Shown here in pieces: positions 53,432 to 61,907 of a stretch of 64,000 nucleotides of DNA. Below the pieces are notes generated by a model that had not been told where the DNA came from, ran no database searches, and worked only from the letters and a program-made list of their open reading frames with translations. Numbering within the stretch: position 1 is the first letter of the stretch; each line of letters opens with the position of its first letter. A program made the translations under genes and the position numbers. The stretch is from Streptomyces sp. JJ66 (GTDB lineage Bacteria > Actinomycetota > Actinomycetes > Streptomycetales > Streptomycetaceae), in contig NZ_JAEVFI010000011.1 in assembly GCF_019303495.1 (NCBI RefSeq), forward strand, positions 59,440-123,439, read 5' to 3'.

Positions 53432-54487
53432 TCAGCCGGCCTCGGCCAGCGCGGGTTCTGGCGTCGGCGCCGGAGCGTTCGCGGTGACCGGGAGGGCACG
53501 CGGGTACCCCTCCTCCCGCAGCCGCCGCGCCGCGGTCGCGACCGCCGCCCGGTCCGCGTCCGGTGTTCCCGGGCGGGCGGGCAGCAGCGCGGTAGCGGCG
53601 CTCGCGCGGACCCGGACGGCCCGGTGCCGCCGGGCGAATGCGGTCAGGGTCTGGCGCGGCCCCGCTTCCACCAGGTGCATGTCGTCGGCCGCCAGGAGCA
53701 GGTCGAGCGCGGGCGCGAAGTAGACGGGATCGGTGACCTGACGGGCCCAGAAGCGCGGGCTGCACGCGTTCTCGTCCGTCATCAGCCCGCCCGTGTAGCC
53801 CGAGTAGAGCGCCACCGTCGGCGGGCGGAAGCGGACAGTGGCGTACACCGGCTCGATGGCGTCGCTCGCCGGGGCCATCGCCGGGCTGTGGAAGGGGGAG
53901 GTGGCGGGCACCCGCACGACGGTCAGGCCGGTGCCGCGCAGCGCGTCGGCGACCCGGTCCAGCGGCTCGCCCGGACCGGCCAGCATCACCTGGGCGGTGG
54001 CGTTGACGGCGGCAAGCACGACATCGGGGGTCAGAAAGGGCCGGACCTGTTCGGCGGACGCCCCCACAGCGAGCATGCCGCCCGGCGGGACGAGCAGGGC
54101 GGCCCGCACCCGTTCGCGCACCATGCGGACGGCGTCGGAAAGCCGCATCACGCCCGCGAGGGCGGCGGCGGCCAGTTCGCCCGCCGAGTGGCCGAGCAGT
54201 GCGGTGGGGCGCACGCCCCAGCTGAGCACCATCCGGCCCAGGGAGTAGTCAACGGCGAAGAGCAGGGGCTGGGCGCGGCGGACGTCGTCGATGCCGATCG
54301 CGGGATCGTCGCTGAGCCAGTCGCGCCGCAGGGCAGGGCCTTCCCCGCCCATGAGGCCGAGCACCCGGTCCATGGCCAGGGTGAAGACGGGGTCGTGCCG
54401 GTAGAGGCCCGCGGCCATGCGCAGGTGCTGGGACCCCTGGCCGGGGAAGAGCAGGGCGACGGGACGGCGGTGGGTGCTGGGTGACAT
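53432..54487 (-). CDS. ACP acyltransferase (malonyltransferase-like)
   Basis: 351 aa from ATG 54487. FabD/AT fold: LLFPGQGSQ, nucleophile Ser101 in LLGHSAGELAAAA, catalytic His in TSPFHSPAM, and an Arg-rich helix (VRMVRERVRA) where the carboxylate-binding Arg of malonyl enzymes sits. About 40 residues longer than FabD, with an Ala/Arg/Pro-rich tail. Most type II PKS clusters borrow the primary-metabolism enzyme. A dedicated copy is seen mainly in clusters using non-acetate starters or needing starter editing. 127 bp with a hairpin separate it from the ACP gene. Confidence 0.88.
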   Translation of the reverse strand: MSPSTHRRPVALLFPGQGSQHLRMAAGLYRHDPVFTLAMDRVLGLMGGEGPALRRDWLSDDPAIGIDDVRRAQPLLFAVDYSLGRMVLSWGVRPTALLGHSAGELAAAALAGVMRLSDAVRMVRERVRAALLVPPGGMLAVGASAEQVRPFLTPDVVLAAVNATAQVMLAGPGEPLDRVADALRGTGLTVVRVPATSPFHSPAMAPASDAIEPVYATVRFRPPTVALYSGYTGGLMTDENACSPRFWARQVTDPVYFAPALDLLLAADDMHLVEAGPRQTLTAFARRHRAVRVRASAATALLPARPGTPDADRAAVATAARRLREEGYPRALPVTANAPAPTPEPALAEAG

Positions 54488-54568
54488 CTCTCTCCCGAGG
54501 TGTTCGGTGCCGGTGGAGAACGGGGGGCCGCGCTCAGGAAGGCGCTCACCAGAGGGTGGGACGACGAC

Positions 54569-54603
54569 GGCCGCCCGCCGCGCTCTGGGCGCGGCGGGCG
54601 GCC
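54569..54603 (-). terminator. Perfect 14-bp hairpin between ACP and acyltransferase genes
   Basis: GGCCGCCCGCCGCG (54569-54582) pairs exactly with 54590-54603 around a 7-nt loop, 11 bp after the ACP stop. May reduce read-through into the acyltransferase or stabilise the minimal-PKS mRNA. Confidence 0.75.
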
Positions 54604-54614
54604 ACCCCGGCGGG

Positions 54615-54911
54615 TCAGACCAGCGGGGCGGGGAGCCGGACACTGTCGTTGATGACTTCCAGCAGGGCGCGCGGGGTCTCCGCGTCCACCACGGCGTCGT
54701 CGGGGATCTGCAGGGAGTAGTCGCGCTGGATCTGGCCGATCACCTGGAGCAGGGCGAGGGAGTCGTAGCCGAGCTCCATGAAGGGGGTGTCCAGGACGTC
54801 GCCGTCCAGGTCAACGCCCTCCTCCTCGCCCGCGCTCTCGCGGAGCATCCGGGTGAGGTCGGCGAGGGTGATGGTGGCCGCGGTGTCGGTGGCGGCTGCG
54901 GTGCTGCTCAT
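54615..54911 (-). CDS. Type II PKS acyl carrier protein
   Basis: 98 aa from ATG 54911. Four-helix ACP with the phosphopantetheine site Ser51 in MELGYDSLALLQVIGQIQ. N-terminal Ala/Thr-rich extension of about 14 residues. Carries the growing poly-beta-keto chain between KS-alpha/CLF and tailoring enzymes. Located 114 bp after the CLF gene, the standard KS-CLF-ACP order. Confidence 0.95.
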   Translation of the reverse strand: MSSTAAATDTAATITLADLTRMLRESAGEEEGVDLDGDVLDTPFMELGYDSLALLQVIGQIQRDYSLQIPDDAVVDAETPRALLEVINDSVRLPAPLV

Positions 54912-55025
54912 GGGGTGTCCTCTCTGGGGCCGGTGCGGCGGGATCGCCGACGGCGTCCGAACGGGTGGGCACAACAAACGGGGTGGAACGGTGTGGGGGT
55001 TCGGGGCGCGGCTGTGGTGTCCGCG

Positions 55026-56288
55026 TCAGGCGGCGCGGCGTACCACCAGCGCGGCGTTGAAGCCGCCGTGACCACGGGCGAGCACCAGCGCGGTGCGCGG
55101 CGCGGTCTCGCGCGGGGCGCCCGTCACCAGGTCGATGCCGTATCCGGGGTCGGCTTCGGTGACGTGCGCGGTGGGCGGGATGACGCCGTCGCGCAGGGCC
55201 AGCAGGGCCGTCGCGACGTCGAGCGAGGCGCCGCCCGCCAGCAGTCGTCCGGTCATCGTCTTCGGCGCGGTGACGGGGACGCCGCGCGGGCCGAACAGTT
55301 CGGTCAGGGCTTGGGCCTCGGCGCGGTCCAGCCCGGGGGTTCCGGCGGCGTCCGCGAAGACGACGTCGATGTCCCCGGGGGTCAGGCCCGCGTCGGCCAG
55401 GGCGTTCTCCGCCGCCCGGCGGAGCCGGGACGGCCCCGGAGTGCCGGGCGCCGCGTCCAGCGTGGCCGCGTAGCCAGCCAGTTCGCCGTAGACCTGGGTG
55501 GCTCCGCGCTCGCGGACGGTGTCGGCGTCCTCGACGACGAGGATCGCGCCGCCCTCCCCCGGCACGTAGCCGCTGGCGTCGGCGGCGAAGGGCCGGTAGG
55601 CGCGGGCCGGGTCGGGCTCGGTGCTGAGCAGCCCGGTGGCGAGCTGCGGCACCCAGCCCCAGGGGCACAGGGCGGCGTCTACCCCGCCCGCCACCACCAG
55701 CGGCGTCCCCCGGCGGATGTGCCGGCGGGCCTGCCCGAGCGCGTCGATGCCGCCCGCCTGCTCGGTGAGCAGGACGCCGCTGGGGCCGCGCATCTTGTGG
55801 CGGATGGAGATCTGGCCGGTGTTGACGGCGTAGAACCAGGCGAAGGACTGGTAGGCGCTGACGTACTCCTTGCCCTGGCTCCACAGGTTCTGCAGCTCGC
55901 GCTGGCCGAACTCCACCGCGCCGCCGGAGGCCGAGGTCACCACGCCCATGCCGTACTCGGGCAGGTCGCCGGGCACCACCCCGGCGTCGGTGAGCGCCCA
56001 GTCGGTGGCGGTGAGGGCGAGCCGCGTCATGTGGTCGGTCTGCGGCAGCAGGCGGCTGGGAATGTGCTCCTCCGCGCGGTAGCCGCCGATCTCCCCGGCG
56101 ACGGTGGCGGGGTAGCCGGTCACATCGAAACGGGTGACCGTGCCCAGTCCGCTGGTGCCGGCCAGGGTGGCCGCCCAGAACTCCTCGGTGCCGAGCCCGT
56201 TGGGTGCGGTGATGCCCAGACCGGTGACCACGGCGGTCGCGGTCGCCGTGCGGGCCGGGCGGGCGGGCGCGGTGGCGGTGGCGGTCAT
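55026..56288 (-). CDS. Chain length factor (KS-beta)
   Basis: 420 aa from ATG 56288, overlapping the KS-alpha stop by four bases. KS fold ([31 protein letters not shown]) with the active-site Cys replaced by Gln177 in [15 protein letters not shown], the hallmark of decarboxylating chain length factors. Sets polyketide length with KS-alpha. The first 17 residues are Ala/Thr/Pro-rich. Confidence 0.96.
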   Translation of the reverse strand: MTATATAPARPARTATATAVVTGLGITAPNGLGTEEFWAATLAGTSGLGTVTRFDVTGYPATVAGEIGGYRAEEHIPSRLLPQTDHMTRLALTATDWALTDAGVVPGDLPEYGMGVVTSASGGAVEFGQRELQNLWSQGKEYVSAYQSFAWFYAVNTGQISIRHKMRGPSGVLLTEQAGGIDALGQARRHIRRGTPLVVAGGVDAALCPWGWVPQLATGLLSTEPDPARAYRPFAADASGYVPGEGGAILVVEDADTVRERGATQVYGELAGYAATLDAAPGTPGPSRLRRAAENALADAGLTPGDIDVVFADAAGTPGLDRAEAQALTELFGPRGVPVTAPKTMTGRLLAGGASLDVATALLALRDGVIPPTAHVTEADPGYGIDLVTGAPRETAPRTALVLARGHGGFNAALVVRRAA

Positions 56289-57550
56289 GCCAGGCTCCTC
56301 TCCGGGCGGGCCAGCAGCATCGCGCTCTGGAAACCGCCGAAGCCGCTGGCCACACTGAGCACCACGTCGGGACGTGCCTCGCGGGCGTGCAGCGGGATGT
56401 AGTCGAGATCGCACTCGGGGTCGGGGTCGTGCAGGTTGGCCGTGGGCGGCAGGACGCCGTGTTCCATCGCGAGCGCGCAGGCCGCGATCTCCAGCGCGCC
56501 GATGGCACCCAGGGAGTGGCCGATCATGGACTTGATGGAGCTCATCGGCGTCCGGTAGGCGTGCTCGCCCAGGCTGCGTTTGACGGCGCCGGTCTCGTGC
56601 CGGTCGTTCATCTTGGTGCCCGAGCCGTGGGCGTTGATGTAGCCGATGTCGGTGGGGTTGACGCGGCCGTCGGCCAGCGCGGCGTCGATCGCCTCGGACA
56701 TCTCGCGGCCGTCGGGCTTGAGGCCGGTCATGTGGTAGGCGTTGCAGCGGGAGGCGAACCCGGCGACCTCGGCGTAGAGGTGGGCGCCGCGCCGCCGGGC
56801 GTGCTCCAGCTCCTCCATGATCAGCACTGCCGCGCCCTCGCCCAGGACGAGGCCGTTGCGGGTCCGGTCGAAGGGGCGGCAGGCGTGCTCGGGGTCGTCG
56901 TTGCGGGGGGTGGTGGCGAGGATGGCGTCGAAGCAGGCGGAGGTGATCGGGGAGATCGGGGCCTCGGTGGCACCGGCCACCATGACGTCGGCGGTGCCCT
57001 CGCGGATCAGTTCGGCGGCGTGGCCGATGGCGTCCACCCCCGAGGTGCAGCCGGTGGAGACGACGGCGGCCGGTCCTTCGGCGCGTGCGGCGTGGCCCAC
57101 CTCGGCGGCCATCGAGCTGGGCACGAAGTGCCGGTACAGCTCGGGGACGGCGAAGGTGTGGTCCACCTCCCACGTGCGGCCGCCGTCGCTGACCACGACG
57201 TACTCCCGCTCCAGGCTGGTCGTGCAGCCCACGGCGCTGCCGAGCGAGGTGCCGGTCCGGGACGGGTCCACCGCGTCCACGTCGAGCCCGCTGTCGGCCA
57301 GCGCCTCCCGCGTGCTGACGACGGCGAACTGTGCCGCGCGGTCCATCCGCCGGATCTCCTGCGGCCCCAGCCCCGCCAGCCGCGGGTCGAAGTCGCACTC
57401 GGCGGCCACCCGGGAGCGGAACGGCGAGGCGTCGAAGAAGGAGATGGCCCGGGTGGCCGAACGCCCGGCGGTGAGCAGGCTCCAGTAGTCCTTCACCCCG
57501 ACGCCGCCGGGGGCGACGACGCCGATGCCTGTGATGGCGACCCTGCGCAT
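56285..57550 (-). CDS. Ketosynthase alpha of a type II (aromatic) PKS
   Basis: 421 aa from ATG 57550 ([20 protein letters not shown]) with GAGG upstream. Active-site Cys168 in [19 protein letters not shown]; His residues in [11 protein letters not shown] and [15 protein letters not shown]. The sequence is of the actinorhodin-like aromatic class. Catalyses decarboxylative chain elongation as a heterodimer with the CLF. The upstream frame to 57814 is unrelated and discarded. Confidence 0.97.
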   Translation of the reverse strand: MRRVAITGIGVVAPGGVGVKDYWSLLTAGRSATRAISFFDASPFRSRVAAECDFDPRLAGLGPQEIRRMDRAAQFAVVSTREALADSGLDVDAVDPSRTGTSLGSAVGCTTSLEREYVVVSDGGRTWEVDHTFAVPELYRHFVPSSMAAEVGHAARAEGPAAVVSTGCTSGVDAIGHAAELIREGTADVMVAGATEAPISPITSACFDAILATTPRNDDPEHACRPFDRTRNGLVLGEGAAVLIMEELEHARRRGAHLYAEVAGFASRCNAYHMTGLKPDGREMSEAIDAALADGRVNPTDIGYINAHGSGTKMNDRHETGAVKRSLGEHAYRTPMSSIKSMIGHSLGAIGALEIAACALAMEHGVLPPTANLHDPDPECDLDYIPLHAREARPDVVLSVASGFGGFQSAMLLARPERSLA

Positions 57551-57948
57551 GGCGGCTACCTCGCCTTTCTCGAAGCCGGAGGCCGCTGGGGCCCCCGGTG
57601 GGACAGAGCTGACCACATCACAACAAATCCCCTCGTTCCGGCTGTGCGGGCTGTTCTTCCGGTGTGCTGTGCGGGTGTGGCGTTCCCGGTGGGATCGGCA
57701 GAGCCCGGACGGGTGTGGGGTGTCCACCCCCGTCCCGGACTCCGAGCCGGGCCGCCGCACGCTTGTGGCGTTCGGCCTCCCACCGGTGCGGTCATGTTTC
57801 GGGCGCCCCCTCAACCCCTGCTCGCGCCCGCGTGGAACCGGCCCGCGCGGACGGCGGCGGCCGGGTGGGTGCGCGGGCAGGCCGAAGCGCCGCTGCCCGG
57901 GCGGAGGCTGGCGGGCGGCGGCGCTTGCGCGACGAGTCCCCGCAGAGG
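57551..57948. promoter_or_regulatory. Upstream region of the minimal PKS genes with 10-bp repeats
   Basis: 398 bp between the SARP stop and the KS-alpha start, no gene seen. TGTGGCGTTC occurs twice in the same orientation at 57676-57685 and 57764-57773 (88 bp apart), the first about 125 bp before KS-alpha. Candidate activator sites, not proven; the KS-alpha promoter is expected here. Confidence 0.4.
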
Positions 57949-58737
57949 TCAGGGCGCTGCGGGCAGGAGGTCGTGTTCGCCTGCGAGTACGGTCTGCTGG
58001 AGGCGCTGGAGCCGGGGGGAGGGTTCCAGGCCGAGTTCGTTGACCAGGGTGGTGCGCAGCCTGCGGTACGCCTCCAGGGCGCGCCAGGAGCTGCCGGAGC
58101 GGTGCAGGGCGATGATCAGCTGGGCGCAGAAGTTCTCGTGCATCGGGTACTTGGCGGCCAGCACGGTGAGTTCGGGGATCAGCGACCCGTGGCGGCCGAG
58201 GCGCATGTCGGCGTCGATGCGGCGTTCGAGGGCGGCCATCCGGCCCTCCTCCAGGCGCAGGGTCTCCAGTTCGAGGACGCCGCCCACCGGTACGTCCACC
58301 AGCGACGGGCCGCGCCAGATGGCCAGGGACTTGCGCAGCAGCGCGGAGCCCGTCTCGTGGTCACCCGCCTCGCACGCCGCCCGGCCGTCCTCCGCGTACT
58401 GCTCGAACTCCTGGATGTCGAGCTGGCCCGGCTGGACCTGGAGGACGTAGCCGCCGTGCCGGGTGAGCAGGATGTCCTTGGGTTCCAGGCCGGTGGTGCG
58501 CCCGGCCAGCGCAGCGCCGATCCGGCGGCGCAACTGGAGGATGTAGGTCTGGAGCGTGGTGGCGGCACTGCGCGGTATGGCCTCCCCCCACAGTTCCTCC
58601 ATGAGGGTGGAGACGGTGACCATGCGGTCCGAGTGCAGTGCGAGCAGGGCCAGTACCTGACGCGGCTTGGCGGCGCTCGGCAGCACCGACACGCCGTTCA
58701 GGGTGGCGGTGAACGGTCCCAGAATGCTGACGTCCAT
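57949..58737 (-). CDS. SARP-family pathway activator
   Basis: 262 aa from ATG 58737 (GAAGGG upstream). N-terminal OmpR-type winged helix (about 1-95: [43 protein letters not shown]). Bacterial transcriptional activator domain (about 98-245: [60 protein letters not shown]). Small SARPs such as ActII-ORF4 switch on aromatic polyketide genes by binding spaced direct repeats. Same strand as KS-alpha and divergent from the RiPP precursor gene. Confidence 0.94.
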   Translation of the reverse strand: MDVSILGPFTATLNGVSVLPSAAKPRQVLALLALHSDRMVTVSTLMEELWGEAIPRSAATTLQTYILQLRRRIGAALAGRTTGLEPKDILLTRHGGYVLQVQPGQLDIQEFEQYAEDGRAACEAGDHETGSALLRKSLAIWRGPSLVDVPVGGVLELETLRLEEGRMAALERRIDADMRLGRHGSLIPELTVLAAKYPMHENFCAQLIIALHRSGSSWRALEAYRRLRTTLVNELGLEPSPRLQRLQQTVLAGEHDLLPAAP

Positions 58738-58977
58738 GGGTGCGTGCCCTTCCGGCGGGGTTCCTGCCGGGATTACCGCCCGGCCTTCGGTCGTCGTTCT
58801 TCCGGAAGCGTCACACCCGCATACCCCGCAGGCCCAGTGAGGGGAACACCAAGCGGCATGTGAAGATTTCCCGCCGTCGAGGTGAAGGTGGCACTGTCGG
58901 TGCGCGGGCGCCGTCAGCAGACTGGGAACCACCGAGCGGTCACCGAACGCTCACTCGCCCATCGTTGGAGGGTTCCC
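58738..58977. promoter_or_regulatory. Divergent SARP / RiPP-precursor promoter region
   Basis: 240 bp. GTGAAG occurs at 58861-58866 and 58883-58888, exactly 22 bp (two helical turns) apart in the same orientation, as expected for SARP direct repeats. The downstream copy lies about 90 bp before the precursor start. GGAGG at 58967-58971 is the precursor ribosome site. Confidence 0.4.
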
Positions 58978-59304
58978 ATGGACGTCATGCCGCAGCACCC
59001 CCGTCTCGCCACCTGCCCCACCCGTCCTTCCGTGGCCGAGGAGTTGCGCTCTTCGGAGCTGGCCGCCCGCCTCGGTCTGGAGCCCGCCCTGGCCGCGCGG
59101 TACGACCGCGACCCGGGCGCGGTCCTCAGCCAGTTCGGCCTCAGCGTCGCCGAGCCCGTCTACAGCGGCGGACGCGTGCTGATCGAGCAGCTGGGCGCCC
59201 AGTGGGCCACCGCCGACAGCGCCTACACGATGGGCTGCACGCACGGCTGCCCCGAGCCGGCCGCGCACGCCGCCGCCCCGGTCCGCGGAGCCGTCACGGC
59301 ATGA
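58978..59304 (+). CDS. Putative azoline/NHLP-type RiPP precursor peptide
   Basis: 108 aa from ATG 58978 with an ideal GGAGG site. The leader-like part (about 20-75) contains ALAARYDRDPGAVLSQFGLS, recalling nitrile-hydratase-like leader peptides (acidic-DP, hydrophobic, F-G-L). The C-terminal part WATADSAYTMGCTHGCPEPA offers Thr78, Ser81, Thr84, Cys87, Thr88 and Cys91 as cyclodehydration targets, ending in an Ala-rich tail. Stop overlaps the cyclodehydratase start (ATGA), as expected for a substrate gene coupled to its enzyme. Its RiPP identity is inferred from context and composition. Confidence 0.7.
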   Translation: MDVMPQHPRLATCPTRPSVAEELRSSELAARLGLEPALAARYDRDPGAVLSQFGLSVAEPVYSGGRVLIEQLGAQWATADSAYTMGCTHGCPEPAAHAAAPVRGAVTA

Positions 59305-61622
59305 CCGAGCGGATACGGCAGAGCGACGAGGCGCGGCGCGTCGGATTCCGCCACCACCTGCGCGTTGACGTCGTTCCCGGAGACGGTGTCTACCTGCTCT
59401 CCGAGCAGGGGGTGACGGTGCTGCACGGTGCGGAGGTGCAGCACCTCGCCCCGCTCCTGGACGGCAGCCGCACGCTGCCCGAACTCCTGCGGGAAGCGCA
59501 GGCGTTCGATCCGGCGCTGGACGCGGGCCGCATCGTCGCCGACCTGGCGCGGGCGGGCCTGATCGGGTACCGCCCGGCCCGGGCCGGGTCACCGCAGGAG
59601 AGGGCGGCCGCCGCCTACTGGGAGCTGGCCGGTCTCGACGGGCCGTCCGTCAGCCAGACCCTGTCCCGCTCGCCGGTGCGCATCGTGTCAATCGGCCGGG
59701 TGGACCCCGGGCAGGCCCGGGCCGCCTGCGCCGCGTCCGGTCTGACGGTGGCCGCTCCCGGACACCTGGGGAGCGGCCCGGCCGACGGCGCGCTGTCGCT
59801 GGTGCTGTGTGACGACTACCTCGCGCCCCGGCTGGCCGCCGTGGACTCCTGGCACCGGGCCCGCCGCCAGCCCTGGCTGCTCGCCGCTCCGGGCGCCGCC
59901 TCTCCGTGGATCGGCCCCGTCTTCCGGCCCGGTGAGGGGCCGTGCTGGAACTGCCTGGCGCACCGGCTGCGGGCCCACCGCCGGTCCGAGGTGCCGCTCC
60001 AGCAGGCGCTGGCGCTGGACGGCCCGGTGCCCAGGCCAGCCGCGTCGCTGCCAGCCGGACTGTGGCTGGGCCTCCAGGGTGCGGTGCTGGAAGCCGCCAA
60101 GTGGCTGGCCGGGATGCGCGCGGCCAGCCACGAGGTGGTGACGGTGCTGGACACCGGGACGCTGCGGAACACCGCGCACCCGGTGACCCGGCGGCCGCAG
60201 TGTGCCGCCTGCGGCGACCCCGGGCTCGTGGCCACGGGGGCCGCCCGGCCCTTCGTGCCGGTATCCCGGCCGAAGGCGGGCGGGGCGGGCAGCAACGACC
60301 GGTCGCTGTCCACGGCCCAGATGAGGGAACGTTACGGCCATCTCATCGACCCGGTGCTCGGCATCGTCTCCTCGGTGCGGCGTGACGAGCGCCTGCCCGC
60401 CGGTTTCCACAGCTTCCATTCGGGCCAGAACCTGGCCTTCGGCAGCCGCACCCTCGCCGAGGTGCGGGGCAGTCTGCGCAGCCAGAGCGGCGGCAAGGGC
60501 GTCACCGCCGAGGAGGCCGAGATCGGCGCGCTGTGCGAGGCGGTGGAGCGCTACTCGGCCACCCGCCAGGGGGACGAACTCGTCGTCCGCGAAACCTACG
60601 ACGGGCTCGGGGACAGCGCTGTGCACCCCAACGCCTGCCAGCTGTTCGCCGAGCGGCAGTTCACGGAGCGCACCCGGTGGAACGCCCGGCACTCCGCCTT
60701 CCAGCGGGTGCCCGCACCGTTCGCCGCCCACCGTCCGGCCGAGTGGACGCCGATGTGGTCGCTGACGGCCGGGACCCACCGGCTGCTGCCCACCTCGATG
60801 CTCTACTTCCCGGGCACCAGCCCGCCCGATCCGGACGGCGTCCTCGCCGACTCCAACGGCAACGCGGCGGGAAGCAGCCCGGAGGACGCGGTGGTGCAGG
60901 GGTTCCTCGAACTCGTCGAGCGGGACGCGGTGGCGCTGTGGTGGTACAACCGCACCCGGCACCCCGCCGTCGATCTCGACGCCTTCGACCAGCCGTGGCT
61001 CACCGAACTGCGGGAACGCTACGCCCGCCTGCGCCGCGACCTGTGGGTGCTCGACCTCACCTCGGACTTCGGCATCCCGGTCATGGCCGCGCTGTCCCGG
61101 CGCACCGACAAACCGGCCGAGGACATCACCTTCGGGTTCGGCGCCCACTTCGATCCCCGGCTGGCGCTGCGCCGCGCGGTGACGGAGATGTCGCAGCTGC
61201 TCGGGCCGGTGGCCGGGGTCGGCGCGGGCCCGCCCGGCACCCCGGCGCGCTACCCGGACGCGGACCGGGAGCTGCTGGACTGGTGGACGCGGGCCACCCT
61301 GGCGAACCAGCCCTACCTACGGCCCGATCCGGCGCAGTCCGCCCGCGCGCCGGGAAACTGGGCCTACACGCCGCGCGCTGACCTGCGCGCGGACGTCGCG
61401 GCCGTCGAACGGCTGGTGTCCGCGCGGGGGATGGAGTTGCTGGTGCTCGACCAGACGCGCCCGGACATCGGGCTCCCCGTCGTGAAGGTGGTCGTGCCGG
61501 GCCTGCGGCACTTCTGGGCGCGCTTCGCCGAGGGGAGGCTGTTCGACGTGCCGGTCCGGCTGGGCTGGCTGGACCGTCCGACGCCCTACCCCGAGCTGAA
61601 TCCGATCCCGCTCTTCGCCTGA
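59301..61622 (+). CDS. Fused TOMM cyclodehydratase (leader-binding/zinc C-domain plus YcaO)
   Basis: 773 aa from ATG 59301. The N-terminal region (about 1-100) looks like a leader-peptide recognition winged helix (GVYLLSEQGVTVLHGAEVQH). A ThiF/E1-like C-domain follows, with a zinc tetrad Cys215/Cys218 (CWNC) and Cys301/Cys304 (CAAC). The YcaO domain (about 345-773) carries the ATP-site motifs EIGALCEAVERYSATRQGDE and ADSNGNAAGSSPEDAVVQGF with LELVERDAVALWWYN. The Pro-rich C-terminus (YPELNPIPLFA) is where YcaO enzymes place catalytic prolines. Predicted to convert Cys/Ser/Thr of the upstream peptide to azolines. No flavin dehydrogenase is nearby, so azoles may not form. Confidence 0.9.
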   Translation: MTERIRQSDEARRVGFRHHLRVDVVPGDGVYLLSEQGVTVLHGAEVQHLAPLLDGSRTLPELLREAQAFDPALDAGRIVADLARAGLIGYRPARAGSPQERAAAAYWELAGLDGPSVSQTLSRSPVRIVSIGRVDPGQARAACAASGLTVAAPGHLGSGPADGALSLVLCDDYLAPRLAAVDSWHRARRQPWLLAAPGAASPWIGPVFRPGEGPCWNCLAHRLRAHRRSEVPLQQALALDGPVPRPAASLPAGLWLGLQGAVLEAAKWLAGMRAASHEVVTVLDTGTLRNTAHPVTRRPQCAACGDPGLVATGAARPFVPVSRPKAGGAGSNDRSLSTAQMRERYGHLIDPVLGIVSSVRRDERLPAGFHSFHSGQNLAFGSRTLAEVRGSLRSQSGGKGVTAEEAEIGALCEAVERYSATRQGDELVVRETYDGLGDSAVHPNACQLFAERQFTERTRWNARHSAFQRVPAPFAAHRPAEWTPMWSLTAGTHRLLPTSMLYFPGTSPPDPDGVLADSNGNAAGSSPEDAVVQGFLELVERDAVALWWYNRTRHPAVDLDAFDQPWLTELRERYARLRRDLWVLDLTSDFGIPVMAALSRRTDKPAEDITFGFGAHFDPRLALRRAVTEMSQLLGPVAGVGAGPPGTPARYPDADRELLDWWTRATLANQPYLRPDPAQSARAPGNWAYTPRADLRADVAAVERLVSARGMELLVLDQTRPDIGLPVVKVVVPGLRHFWARFAEGRLFDVPVRLGWLDRPTPYPELNPIPLFA

Positions 61623-61675
61623 GCCGGGTGCGGCCCCCTTCCCCGGCGCCCGCCCGCCGGTGCGCCTTCCGGCCA

Positions 61676-61714
61676 GTCCGCCCGCGCCCCACCGCCCCCG
61701 GGGTGCGGGCGGAC
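61676..61714 (+). terminator. Terminator after the cyclodehydratase gene
   Basis: GTCCGCCCGC (61676-61685) pairs with GCGGGCGGAC (61705-61714). A G-U and four more GC pairs extend the stem to 15 bp around a 9-nt loop. It lies 53 bp after the stop, so the kinase genes likely use their own promoter. Confidence 0.75.
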
Positions 61715-61907
61715 CGGCGCGCGGATAACCGCCCCTCCGGCGCTCCGGGACGCCCGGGGCCACCCACCGTTCCGGGAGCTGGCGCCTGCCCAGGCTGTCG
61801 TCACGTGTTATCCCGGGCTTTCCGCAACGGATATCGCACTCGCCGTTCCTGACGGTAAACTCCCCGCAAACAGGGTCGGTTTCCAGCCTCCCTCGGAAGG
61901 GGTACCG

